From positions 156,444 through 220,443 of the forward strand of contig NW_013171820.1 in NCBI RefSeq assembly GCF_000151665.1: a stretch of 64,000 bases of DNA. The letters run 5' to 3'. The translations under genes were made by a program, and so were the position numbers. The stretch's first letter is position 1, and every line of letters begins with the position of its first letter. The stretch is from Blastocystis hominis. Its lineage: Eukaryota > Sar > Bigyra > Opalinata > Blastocystidae. Below, piece after piece: positions 21,683 to 31,130 of the stretch. Below the pieces are notes generated by a model. It did no database searches and was not told where the DNA came from. It saw only the letters and a program-made list of their open reading frames with translations.

Positions 21683-23284
21683 ATGGGACAAGAAATATCT
21701 CTTTCTGAGAATTTCAATCGCACAAGAGAAGGTTATCACACTCCTCCTTGGTATGATTCTTTTGGATGCTATTTTTATATTTGTAGGTTCGTGTTCAGTC
21801 ATGATATCGTTCCGCAAGACGTTCGAGTTGCTATTTCTTTTATTTCGAATCAGAAGCTGAATGTTCCGACTAGTTACGCAATAAAAAAGTGCATTCTGTC
21901 GTTCTGTCATCAATCCTAGCCCGGAAGAGAAGGATCCATTCTCTGCGCTTTATTTGTATATTTACCACCGAATAGGTATTGTTTGTCCAGAGCTGATTCG
22001 CGTTGGTATACTGGCTTTGTGGTTATGGGTAGGTTAATCTCGAAGTGGACGAGGATGCATCGATTTCATTTTTATCTTATAAAGCAAGTGGAGTCAAAAT
22101 TGGAAACGTAACTAAGGTTGAGAATTTTAAGCATGCAGTCTCTTTTTACTCTTATTTTTGACACAATTCTGCAGTCTCTTTCCCAAATCAATTCCAGTGT
22201 GGTAATCCTTAACATCGAAATATTCATATAGGAGCTTCACTGTCAAGCTTGCCACATCGTTCGACACATGAGTGACAATTGCATATCAGCGTCTGTCTTT
22301 CTGGAGATCGTGAACACTGTCATCTCCGCTGTGGTCCTCTTCGCAGAGTACGAAATGGGTTGCGTTTGGAAATTAGTATCAACATGGAAGACCCAGGAAT
22401 CATCGCGATTCGTCGGGTTTTTTCGTTTTTATACGAGATTTACTTCGAATTGAATTGCTCTGCGTGCAACTCGGATAACGTGACGCTGACACAAGTGATG
22501 CTGAAGAATGGTTTGGAGAGAAGCGGAGAATCGAACATAGATGAGAACTTGATTGAGTGGATTCCGGGGTTGTTGGGTTCGGGCGTTTGTTGTGTCGATC
22601 AATTGACGCTCTGGCTGATTGATATTGTGAATATATCCCTTGTTTGGTTGTTTGTTTCTTTGGTGAGTGGGTTGGTTGTTGATTGTTCACTTTGTTCACT
22701 TTGTTCACTCTATTGGTTGCCTTCATTCAACGTGCTGAGTCACATGAAATGCAAAAATCGGCTGCAGTTGAACATTAGCGACGTGGTCTCGTTCGCGATG
22801 AACTACGCTGTGATCGGATTGGAGCGAGAAGAGGGACTTTTCAAATCGAATCCATATCCTTTTTTTATACTCAACACCACGAACCCATTAAACTCATTAA
22901 AACATTTCATAAACACGGTATCCTTCACTTCCAGATCGTATCCTCATCGAGAAAAACACTTACAACAACACCAAGAATTGCGACTCAAAATCCGAGCGAT
23001 TCAGCAGCAAATCCCAACCACCGATCCAACCATCGTCGCAATGCGAGTCCATTCCCAACGCCTCCCTTCAGAAATAGCTTCAAAACGTGCTCTCCGAATG
23101 GCTCACCGTCCACGTCTTCCACTCCGATAAGTTCATGGCGAAGTGCTGCTTCCCGTCGAGTGGTTTGAAACAAGGCAGAATCTGCAAAGCGTGCGCCTCC
23201 TCGATGATCGAAGAACCCATCGACGTGTTGTATTTGAAGAAGTATTCGAACTGGAATGAAGAGAAAACGGTTTGGCGTGTTTAA
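21683..23284 (+). CDS. unknown multi-exon protein
   Basis: Start MGQEISLSENFN. Introns of 29-37 nt are supported at about 21751-21786, 21889-21919, 21996-22026, 22139-22175, 22201-22233 and 22350-22378, and one near 23047-23077. They chain exons such as YAIKNPEEKDPFSALYLYIY, PELIRVNLEVDEDASISF, HASLSQINSSELHCQACHIV, VVLFADINMEDPGIIAIRR and the last exon HSDKFMAKCCFPSSGLKQG. Several Cys pairs (CSAC, CKAC, HCQAC) suggest metal binding but are not a known finger. The middle (22600-22930) holds a tandem TTGTTCACT triplet and probably another intron I cannot place. The family is not recognised. The encoded TAA lies a few bases from the octamer of the convergent gene. Confidence 0.6.
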
Positions 23285-23287
23285 GGC

Positions 23288-23295
23288 AACAAACA
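23288..23295 (-). terminator. TGTTTGTT polyadenylation octamer
   Basis: Exact octamer on the minus strand, 5 nt after the encoded TGA of the coiled-coil gene at 23301-24015, and 3 nt from the stop of the convergent plus-strand gene. Confidence 0.8.
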
Positions 23296-23300
23296 TTGCA

Positions 23301-24015
23301 TCAACTAGAGTCATCGATGGTGTTGTCCTCGTCGACTTGAATGGCTTCCGCGATTTCTTTCAGCAACTCGCTGTTTTCGGCTCGGATCCGCGAGTTCTCG
23401 ATCTGAAGCTGCGATATCACGTTCTAGACATGAGGGAATCCAAATTGCGAATCGAACATTGCGCTCTAGGATGATCTCGTTTAAGTGGTATATCTGCTCC
23501 TGTAACTGTTCCTTGTTTCGGATCTCGTTCTAGGGAATACGAGGAAATCACACAAAGCTTACCTCGAGTGAAGCATAGTCTTCCGAGAGGATTTGAAGTA
23601 TATCGTTCAACTGATCGCGCTCAATCTAGGTCATAGCTTGATCAAGCAAATACCAGATAATTCTGACGCTCGTCCTTTAAAATAGCCACCTCGTTTTCTT
23701 TCAGCTACGATCAATTACGAAAACAAGAAGCGTACTTCGAGATCTCTTTGCATTTTCTGTAGTTGCATCTGTGTTGTAGTGTTTTCTGCGTTTATCACGG
23801 CGATATCGTCCAAGTTCGTTGAACTCTACACTCAGAACTCGCAAACCAGATTTACAAACACAGAAGAAGATTTACTAATCGCTAAGAGTTTTCTACGTAA
23901 CAGATCCACAAGCAATCTCATACTGATGTTCTGCCTCCACCATCGGCCTCACTACACTCATCCCCTCTTGCAGAGTGGCCAAGAGTCCATAGATCCGATC
24001 GATCTGCTGCTCCAT
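23301..24015 (-). CDS. coiled-coil protein of unknown function
   Basis: Seven exons joined by six introns of 28-34 nt (about 23893-23923, 23826-23855, 23705-23735, 23626-23653, 23530-23562, 23424-23457) give about 176 residues. No exon is long enough to show as an ORF alone. The protein starts MEQQIDRIYGLLATLQEG. From about residue 55 to 165 it is one continuous heptad-rich coil (LQKMQRDLELKENEVAILK, NEIRNKEQLQEQIYHLNE), ending in an acidic tail (DEDNTIDDSS) and encoded TGA. Most introns fall between heptads. The start is 42 nt downstream of the stop of the PDIA6-like gene on the same strand. Function is unknown; a structural or tethering role is only a guess. Confidence 0.72.
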
Positions 24016-24047
24016 AAGAAAAAACTTTCCAATCCTTGGGATTCCAC

Positions 24048-24055
24048 AACAAACA
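24048..24055 (-). terminator. TGTTTGTT polyadenylation octamer
   Basis: Exact octamer ending the PDIA6-like gene. With the usual 4-nt spacer, cleavage falls after the T of the encoded TGA, so the mature stop would be UAA. Confidence 0.85.
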
Positions 24056-24057
24056 CG

Positions 24058-25180
24058 TCAAATCTCATCCTCATAATCCTCTTCCTCCTCGACGACCGGC
24101 GCGTCCTCTCCATCCCACGGCTGCACCTCCACGAAGGCGGGCAGTTCGGGCAGCGGCTTGGTGCGCACGGATCCAATCTGCAATCCCTTCACAAACACGT
24201 TCAGATTATGCTCCGTGAACGCTCCGGTCTGCACAGCATACCGTCCCTTATTCCCACTAATCTACTCCTCACTGCTCTCTCTCTCTCCTACAGCCACAAC
24301 AGCTGGATAGCCGAATCCGAGGTTCAGTTTCTGCTCCAGATCGTACTGCGAGCCGCCCACCACCCAGCCGTATTCGAACAATCCGGCCACCTGCGCGTCC
24401 GCCACCGCCTTCACCGTCGCGATCAGCGCCTCGCGCTGCGTCTTGGTCGAGTCGCGGATGTCGGGCACGAAGAGAAGCATGCAGGTCGCTTCCATGCACG
24501 CCTTATTGAACTGCTCCTGCGTCGTGATCTCCTTCACTTCCACCGGCTTCGGCGCTTTCGCCGCTTTGGGGGGCTCCGTTTGCTCCTGACGGGGCTCGTC
24601 CTTCGCCTGCTGGCGAGGCTTCGGCATCTCGGCCTTCCCGGAGAGACGGGCGGACACGAGACTCTTCGCAGCCTGCAATTACGAGGCAATCAAGAAAACG
24701 TACGGAAAAGGCAGCTTTGCAGAAGGACTTGGCGTCACGCTGGTTCTGGTAGTCAGTAGGAGCGTTGTTCAAGGGATTGAAAATCTTGATGGTAGGAAAA
24801 CCCTGAATCTGGTAACGAGAAGCCAGACTCTGCTCCACAGTACAGTCCACAGCACCTGAGAGTAAAAATGAGAATACGAATACATACCAAAGTGAACAAT
24901 GCCAGTCATTGCACCGGCAGCCTTAATCCACTCGTCCTTCATCGCCTTGCAGTGTCCGCACCAACTAGAAATCATCACAGCACGCAAGAACGCACGGAGC
25001 GAAAAACTCCACCATCCACACATCTCCACTATTCAAAACAAGTTCTTTAAAATTCTTCTCCGTGAGAATTGTTACAGGCCCATCTTCAGTATAAAAAGCA
25101 AAGGTAGTACTAAATGGAATCGCCTCTCGCTACCCAAACCTAAGAAGAATCAAGCAGGCAATAAAAACGGCTCTCATCAT
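24058..25180 (-). CDS. PDIA6: PDIA6/P5-like protein disulfide isomerase
   Basis: Thioredoxin-fold oxidoreductase of the secretory pathway. Six exons, 322 residues. Introns: 25110-25139, 24965-24995, about 24856-24887, 24673-24703, 24262-24291. A signal peptide (RAVFIACLILL) precedes one a-type domain with FFAPWCGHCK; the CGHC site is made by splicing at 24965. Next come QIQGFPTIKIF, a charged linker (about residues 140-180), then the P5 b domain with LNLGFGYPAVVA and a C-terminal acidic tail (EEEEDYEDEI). Animal P5 has two a domains; only one is seen here. No KDEL-type signal is seen, so retention is unclear. A TGA is encoded at 24058-24060, but the octamer position predicts cleavage inside it. 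Confidence 0.9.
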
Positions 25181-25327
25181 ACAATTCTTTGATATTATTC
25201 AATTGAATACCGAAACTTCTAGAATTGATGGGAGTTTCACTCATCTTTTAACATGATTTTCCTGTGCAATGCAAATGGCATTTCGATCCAAATCGATAGA
25301 ATCGGATCAGCAGAAACGTTGGAGTAC

Positions 25328-25335
25328 AACAAACA
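25328..25335 (-). terminator. TGTTTGTT polyadenylation octamer
   Basis: Exact octamer. The 4-nt spacer puts cleavage after TA of the TAA stop of the PDCD7-like gene. Confidence 0.8.
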
Positions 25336-25338
25336 CAC

Positions 25339-26240
25339 TTATGTCCATTCTCGCGTTGGTGGGCCAACAAAGTGCGTAGGAATTCGTGAACCTTTGCCTC
25401 GAGGCACCAAATAAGCGTCCCATGCTCGTCTACATATCAGATAAGCAGTTTGCATCGACCGAACTGAAATGAGCTTGTTTATATCTCTTTGTGCGCCAAA
25501 ATAGTAAGAATCGTCGTCTTCTTCCTCTTCCTTCTCCTCAAATACCCTACATGTCATCACTCCCAAACCCCCTACATTTCCTTCTTCCTTTTGATTACAG
25601 CCTTCTCGTTGTACGTTGCTGTTTCTTTGCGTGCTCTTAACAAGAGAGGCGGATCCTCAGAAGGTTGAGACCCGGGCTTATAGCCTTGGCTTTTCAGCTT
25701 CGAAAGACGTAAGCAATAAAGAGAATCGATAGAACACACCAGTTGCTGAATCTCGTTCCTTTTTCGTAGTAACTCCTGGATTCTTGATTCTTTCTCATAT
25801 ATTTTGTTTCGTAACTCCTCTTCCTCCTTTTCTTGTTCAATCAGTTGCTCGCGCTCAGCTTTCCACTTGTCAATTTGTCTGAAATGATAGGATTCATTTC
25901 ATAACACCTACTTATTTCGTTGATTTAGCATAGTTCGATAGAATGCGCCCTTTACTCGAAAAAGTCTTCTTCTCTTCAATTTCCATCGTCTCTTTCGCTC
26001 CACTTGCAGGAGTTTATTCACAATTGCAGTCTTCTTTGAAGGAGTGTTCACAAATTGGGTGAGTTGTTCGATGGACGATTTCAACTCTTCACACTGGACT
26101 ATATCTACAATCTCTTCGCCGGATTCCAGCTTTTTCAGCGATGCTTCACAAATCTCTTTCAAACGCCTTGCTGCCACAATGGACTGTGAGAGTGTCTTCC
26201 TTATCACAGTAGACGACGGAACTCCCGCTGTACTCTCCAT
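25339..26240 (-). CDS. PDCD7 (U11/U12-59K)-like protein
   Basis: In animals and plants PDCD7 is a subunit of the U11/U12 di-snRNP of the minor spliceosome. Four exons (26240-25912, 25878-25576, 25546-25460, 25429-25339) give 269 residues; introns are 33, 29 and 30 nt. The N-terminal half is helical (SLKKLESGEEIVD, Lys/Arg-rich RKRRWKLKRRR), followed by a long Glu/Arg coil. The C-terminus is diagnostic: LISVRRAWDAYLVPRGKG, then RIPTHFVGPPTREW, matching from memory the Arg-x-x-Trp-Asp-x-Tyr-Leu-Val-Pro and Ile-Pro-x-x-(Trp/Phe)-Val-x-Pro-Pro endings of PDCD7. The third intron rebuilds the start of this motif. A GTG...AAG segment near 25734-25775 might be a further in-frame intron. It could instead belong to another complex that uses the same C-terminal fold. 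Confidence 0.7.
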
Positions 26241-26660
26241 GATAAAAAAGAGTATTTCAATGGTTGCAAAGCAATACGATGTTTGGATTTTGCAAGGTAT
26301 GATGAGTGTCACTACCATTTTCCATTCCTTTTGGCCTGTTAGAATAGGGAACCGTCCCCTTTTCAAATGTAAACAAAGTGGAAGAACGTTGTGAAATTCG
26401 TTCTATCTCTCTGATTCCATACTAGAATAGCGTAGCCATCTTGTTTTGGGCGGCTGCGACGTAAAAACAAAAGGATAAATAGTGCTCGATCGAATTCGCA
26501 GGTGGTCGTTTTTCCTACCGGCCTGACAGGGTAATTTATACTACAGGGTAGATATATATTATTTTTCATCATAATCTATATTACCCCTGGTCGTATACGC
26601 CTTGTATTGAAGGCGTTTGCTGTAGCAAGATATCTCACTGCAAATCAACGTTTAAGCGTA
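26241..26660. promoter_or_regulatory. divergent intergenic region
   Basis: A 420-nt spacer between the divergent PDCD7-like and OMA1-like genes. It must hold both promoters, but no motif is recognised. Confidence 0.4.
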
Positions 26661-27868
26661 ATGTTTGCTTCGAGTCTATTACGTTCAGAAAATCGGAGCC
26701 AATGTTTCCTCGATTATTAGAGGTCACAAATCAGTTAAAGAAGTAGCAAAAAGTGTGATCCCGTTTTCTAGGTACTCTCTAGGTTCTGCTAGTTTGTGTA
26801 TGTTAATATTTAGTGGATCGAATGTCGTCTGTAAAGCCGAAGGAAATAAACTATTTTTACTACTTGTCCATGGCACTTCTTGGTTATGGTTCCTATGAGT
26901 ATCATCGTCACTGCAACCTTGTTCCAATTACGAATCGAAAACACTTTGTTGTAAGTCTTGAAAAAACTTCGTGTAACACTCAGTATCTATCTCGTGAATT
27001 TGAATTATCCTATCAACAAGAAATGATTGCTTATATCCGTTCCTTTTATACTACCGAAGAAGATGACGAGACAGTTTGTACCATTTTAGATGAGAGTGAT
27101 AGCCGCGTCTTGCATGTAAAAAACCTTGTTAAAAGTATTGCAGAAGCTTGTATCTATTTTTCTCCCGAGTGTGAATCCTACATGAATCATCTCGAAGTCC
27201 TCGTGGTGGACGACGACGACGATTTGAACGCCTACGTGACGATGGGCTCTGTCTTAGTGGTCAGCAGTGGTCTTCTTCACTACTACGAAGATCTCCAATC
27301 GCGAGGCAAGATCGCGAATAGCGACGAAGTACTTTGCTTTCTCTTTATTTTTCTCTAACGCACAGTGCATTTCCTGTATATTAGCCCATGAACTCGCGCA
27401 CATGCTCTCACGGTAGGTTTCCCCGTTTCCCCTTTAGCACGCAGCCACCCCGTGGAATCGATGCTCCGCTGGACGTCGCTGGCGTACCACGTGTACATCA
27501 CGATGGTGCCGGATTTGGTGGTGATGCCGTGCATCAAGAGCGTCTTCGACCGCTGGGTGAGTCGCGAGCAGGAGCACGAGGCGGACTTCCAGGCGCTCTA
27601 CTTGCTGAAACGCGCAGGCGTGGAGCCGAGGAAGCTGCTGGAGACACTGGCGTTGCTGCCGGAAGGGACGCAGTACCGAGATGTTCTCTCTAAAACGAGG
27701 GAACTCGTGGATAATCATCCGAGCGTGCCGAAGCGGATCGAGTATTTGAAGAGCCAGATGGAAGGGTTTGAAGAGGATTTTAAGGAACGATATCAGGTGA
27801 AGGAGAGGCCTGTAGAACAGCGGTCGTCCTTCACGAAGGTTTTGCTGTCTTTTGCTGGACTGTGCTAG
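26661..27868 (+). CDS. OMA1: OMA1-like M48 metalloprotease
   Basis: Zinc protease of the mitochondrial inner membrane, known elsewhere for stress-induced cleavage of dynamin-like proteins. Five exons (26661-26703, 26735-26782, 26814-27328, 27366-27412, 27445-27868) sum to 358 residues; introns 31, 31, 37 and 32 nt. The N-terminus (MFASSLLRSENRSQF) is a plausible organelle presequence. A hydrophobic segment (YFYYLSMALLGYGSY) follows, then PITNRKHFVV, typical of OMA1. The catalytic HELAH motif lies in a 47-nt exon flanked by introns, and the next exon resumes RHPVESMLR. The third ligand region is SREQEHEADFQALYLL, and NHPSVPKRIEYLKS matches the OMA1 C-terminal motif. Blastocystis has mitochondrion-related organelles, so it would act there; that location is inferred. 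The stop is an encoded TAG. Confidence 0.92.
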
Positions 27869-27908
27869 AGAGTAGTAAATGTATAGTAGCTTGAATCGCA
27901 ATGAAGCG

Positions 27909-27916
27909 TGTTTGTT
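27909..27916 (+). terminator. TGTTTGTT polyadenylation octamer
   Basis: Exact octamer about 40 nt after the OMA1 stop; a second copy lies near 27979. Confidence 0.75.
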
Positions 27917-28004
27917 GGATTGAAAATGAGATTCTCTTTTATTTAAAAGGGGGGAGAAGGAGGAAAAAGACCATATCTTGTTTGTTTCTCTGTTTGGCTT
28001 CACC

Positions 28005-28757
28005 ATGGAGACTTTTGAACCTCTTTGTTCCTCGTTCCAGTGGATAATAGATAGGATATCTGAGTTTCTAGGAAAACGATCCGGGAAGTCGATTACGGCG
28101 ATTCGTTTATCAAAATCAAAGCAGGGTCTCTCTATGGTCTTCCCATTGTTATTGAAAGCCCTAAAACTGTAATTTATTGGTGTTTTCGTCCAGTCTACTA
28201 TGATATTGATTTCCAAATCACCAGGGAGTCAAAAAACAATCAACTAGATGATATCCTCCCACTAGCTCACTATCCGGGAAATACTGCATCGGAAGGTAAA
28301 CAAATTGCGGAAGAGCCGGGTGTATACTATCTTGTGTGGGATAACCGCATGTCTTGGCTCCGAGAGAAGACTGTTGTCTACTCGGTGAAATTAGTGCTTC
28401 CTGATAATGGAATGAAGGATAAAATTGAATGTGCTTCGTACTAGCTTTTAAATTTAATCATAATTCTAGAGCTATCACTCACAAGCAAAGTCAGCTTGTT
28501 TCTAGCTGTGATAACTGGACGCGTGTTGTAGAAGACGCAGAGAATGAACTCTTCGCAATCAAAGCATTCTACGCTCAGCGAAACGCAAAGAAGGAATCGC
28601 TTGCAGTGAGTAAAGGAAAGATGGCTCTGATCTTCAGCACGAAATCCTCGAAATCGAGAAGGACCAAGCGGCTTGTGAGGAGGAAATCGCGTTGCTGAAG
28701 CAAAAGATCAAAGCAGAGCGCGAGTACATTCAGGGTGGACTCAAGGAAGTGGATTGA
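28005..28757 (+). CDS. GOLD-domain and coiled-coil protein
   Basis: Four exons (28005-28039, 28072-28437, 28470-28605, 28638-28757) with three 32-nt introns give 218 residues. Residues about 20-130 are a GOLD beta-sandwich (IKIKAGSLYGLPIVIE, VIYWCFRPVYYDIDFQI, EEPGVYYLVWDNRMSWLREK, VYSVKLVLP). The rest is coiled coil (ENELFAIKAFYAQRNAKKE, EIALLKQKIKAEREYI). There is no signal peptide or transmembrane helix, so it is not a p24 cargo receptor; it looks like the cytosolic GOLD type found in SEC14L or FYCO1 proteins, which bind Golgi or endosomal partners. Its encoded TGA is 18 nt before the next start, and no octamer separates them. Confidence 0.82.
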
Positions 28758-28775
28758 AGGGTAGAGATTAAAGCG

Positions 28776-29034
28776 ATGTCTGGCTTTTTGGTGGAGGATC
28801 AGCGCATATTTTCCATGTTGGATAGTGTGGATATAATGAAATTGTGGGGTTTGACGTGTTTAGTAAGGAGTAGAGCGAATGTGAATCGCTATCTGAATCG
28901 ATTGATTCATCAGGATTCAGTTTGGCAGAGATTGTTCCGCGAAGATAACTCGCGAAATTTGACGATTGTGTTGCAGAATGAATGGCTACGTGAGGAGTGG
29001 AAGAAAGTCTATCCCGATATGCCCATTCCCAATT
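28776..29034 (+). CDS. short F-box-like protein, poly(A)-made stop
   Basis: 86 residues, no intron required. The pattern FSMLDSVDIMKLWGLTCLVRS followed by DSVWQRLFRED resembles an F-box: a Leu-rich helix, a Trp/Cys/Arg turn, then the terminal W-x-x-L. F-box proteins link substrates to SCF ubiquitin ligases. No substrate domain follows except NEWLREEWKKVYPD, which is common right after F-boxes. The frame reaches T at 29034, a 4-nt spacer (CAAG) and TGTTTGTT, so poly(A) would end the protein at ...MPIPN. A TAG at 29046-29048 overlaps the octamer itself and would be lost in the mRNA. Confidence 0.7.
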
Positions 29035-29038
29035 CAAG

Positions 29039-29046
29039 TGTTTGTT
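29039..29046 (+). terminator. TGTTTGTT polyadenylation octamer
   Basis: Exact octamer at the end of the F-box-like gene, 4 nt after T at 29034. Confidence 0.85.
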
Positions 29047-29064
29047 AGAATACTGAACGAACGA

Positions 29065-29156
29065 GTGAATGAATCGATGAATAAGTGAATGGATCATCCA
29101 GTTAATGAATCGATGAATAAGTGAATGGATCATCCAGTGAATGAATCGATGAATGG
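29065..29156. repeat. 36-bp tandem repeat, about 2.5 copies
   Basis: Two full units differing at one base (29065-29100, 29101-29136) plus a partial third, in the spacer between convergent genes. Other GAAT-rich sequence follows. Confidence 0.9.
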
Positions 29157-29319
29157 ACTCCATCAATCATTCAGTCAAGGAATAGAGAATAAAGAGTAGA
29201 GAGTAGCAGAAAGAGAACTAAATACAATTGATTGTGAAGCAGTACGATCATTCAATTAATCAAAAAACCAAGAGCAAACCAACCATTTCTGAATCATTGA
29301 ATGAATCAACGTTCCAAAC

Positions 29320-29327
29320 AACAAACA
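29320..29327 (-). terminator. TGTTTGTT polyadenylation octamer of RGP1
   Basis: Exact octamer 17 nt after the encoded TAG of RGP1. Confidence 0.8.
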
Positions 29328-29344
29328 CCCAGCAATAAAACAGA

Positions 29345-30900
29345 CTACAAAACCACCGTCTCTTCCTTTCCATTCATTCTACACCGCTCCTTCAACATAT
29401 CATTAAACTTCGGATTCACGCAGCTCCGCACCAGCACATCATAGCTCCAATTCACCTTCGTCAGCGACTGCGCCATAAACTCGCTCCCATTAAACTCGAA
29501 ATTCTCCCCCACTTCCTTCTCCGCCGATCGCTTCGGGTTATAGAAAAAGCAGAACTTCAGCTTCCAGCCGATCCGCACTACGCCTCACCCCCAATCGAAA
29601 GGCCTACCATGCGGAGTTCGAAGCGTCGGCGAGTAAACCGACGGAATACTGAACGAATACGGATACTTCAGCACGTTCTGGCAGTTCACCGTGATCGAGT
29701 TGATGAGCTCCGACTTCACCAATCGGTCCTTCAGCAGCGCAGAATACTCCTCGTAATACAGCGAGATCGACATCTGACTCTCACTTTCTTTCACGCATTC
29801 ATTTACCTGCTCGCATCGAAGATCCGTCTCCTGAAAATCCGCTTGCAGCTGCAGCGAATCGCCCAGAACCGCGGGAGTCGTGTTGATCATCACATTACAC
29901 ACCACCCGTCCGTTTTGTGTAATTCCAAAAATCCCGTATTCGGGGGACGGCGTCCATTGGTCGATCGTGGATTCCACCGCGGGATCCGCGTTCAAATAGT
30001 CCTGGAACGACGTGTAATAGCGACGACGCGACCAGAGATCGTCGCGAATCGATTGGTTCACGTTGATGTGGTACAAGTTGGTGAACTCTGAGGGTCAGAA
30101 AGGGGGAAATGGGGAACCCAGAGGAAGAGAGCCGGCGGGTTCCGCGGGATTTTCGCTTTCAGTGATGGTGATGGAGTCGTGAGTGCGATATTCCTGGGAG
30201 TGAGGAGTGGGGAAGGATGGAGAACGTCGGTAATGTCGAGCGAATAGGATCCTGTTTCGATGGGCTGCGTGGAGAAGAAGAGAGGATAGATGTCCGTGCC
30301 ATTGTAGTCGGGGAGGGCAGAAACCTGGACAGGAACAGAAATGAAGCGAGGAGAGGATTTTCCATCCGAAAACGAGAGAGAAAGAAGATGACTACACGAT
30401 GAATCCCTTGAGAGATATAAAAAAATACAAATATCGAACGCAGCTGGTACGGAGAGACGGGAAAATATCCTTTGGAAGTGTGAGCTGAATAAAATCTGAA
30501 CAACAGCAAAAAACGAGAGATTTACATGTTTTGGGGGATTTCAGCATAATGTCGCTCTCAATAATCAGCAGACTTGTTTGATAAAGACACTCTGTAGTGT
30601 CATTCACAAACTTCATAATATTTCCATAGGCTATAGTATTTCGGGAGTTGCTTCCGGATTTTAAATCGGAAGGGAGTGAAGCGAGATTTGGAGTCACGCC
30701 AACATGTCCATGAAGCTGCAAACTAAGATATTTGAATTGATCATTACTTGGGCGGTCATATATGATATATATTCTCCCTCTTCCGAGTCTTTCGTGGGCT
30801 CAATGCTAACCATCGCACTGATAGTCGCTCCAGGGAAATACGACTTTCGTGAAAGACGCACCGTTATAGAAAGCCAATTATCCTCCAAACTCATCAACAA
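29345..30900 (-). CDS. RGP1: RGP1, Rab6 GEF complex subunit
   Basis: RGP1 has an arrestin-like fold and with RIC1 activates Rab6 at the Golgi. At least seven exons are needed. Introns of 30-37 nt lie near 30717-30748, 30498-30527, 30411-30447, about 30199-30230, about 30091-30120 and about 29580-29609. The N-terminus (WLSITVRLSRKSYFPGATISA) is the typical RGP1 first strand pair. The spliced middle LTLPKDIFPSLRTSCVRYL-SHLLSLSF followed by FISVPVQV matches the family block with P-P-S-F-R-G and V-P. The C-terminal exon HVRIGWKLKFCFF corresponds to the conserved W-x-L-x-F-x-F strand. The junction at 30411-30447 restores the family pattern and a long open frame. The stop is an encoded TAG. Start ATG is 30900, or 30894 as an in-frame alternative. 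Confidence 0.82.
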
Positions 30901-31130
30901 AAAATAAACTTTGAAGGTCTATCGCTTCAACAAATCGACTCATTGTGATGTATATTGATATAGGAATAAAAAGAGCGTAAGCAAGGAAGCATGAGGGAGA
31001 TGAAAGGTACAGAATATCGTTTTGGGTCTTATTCGATTCTAAATAGGCTTCCTATCATTATTAGATAGTATTATGAAATACCCATAACTTTTGCCAATTC
31101 ACAAAACTCTTTAGCGAGAGGTAATACACC

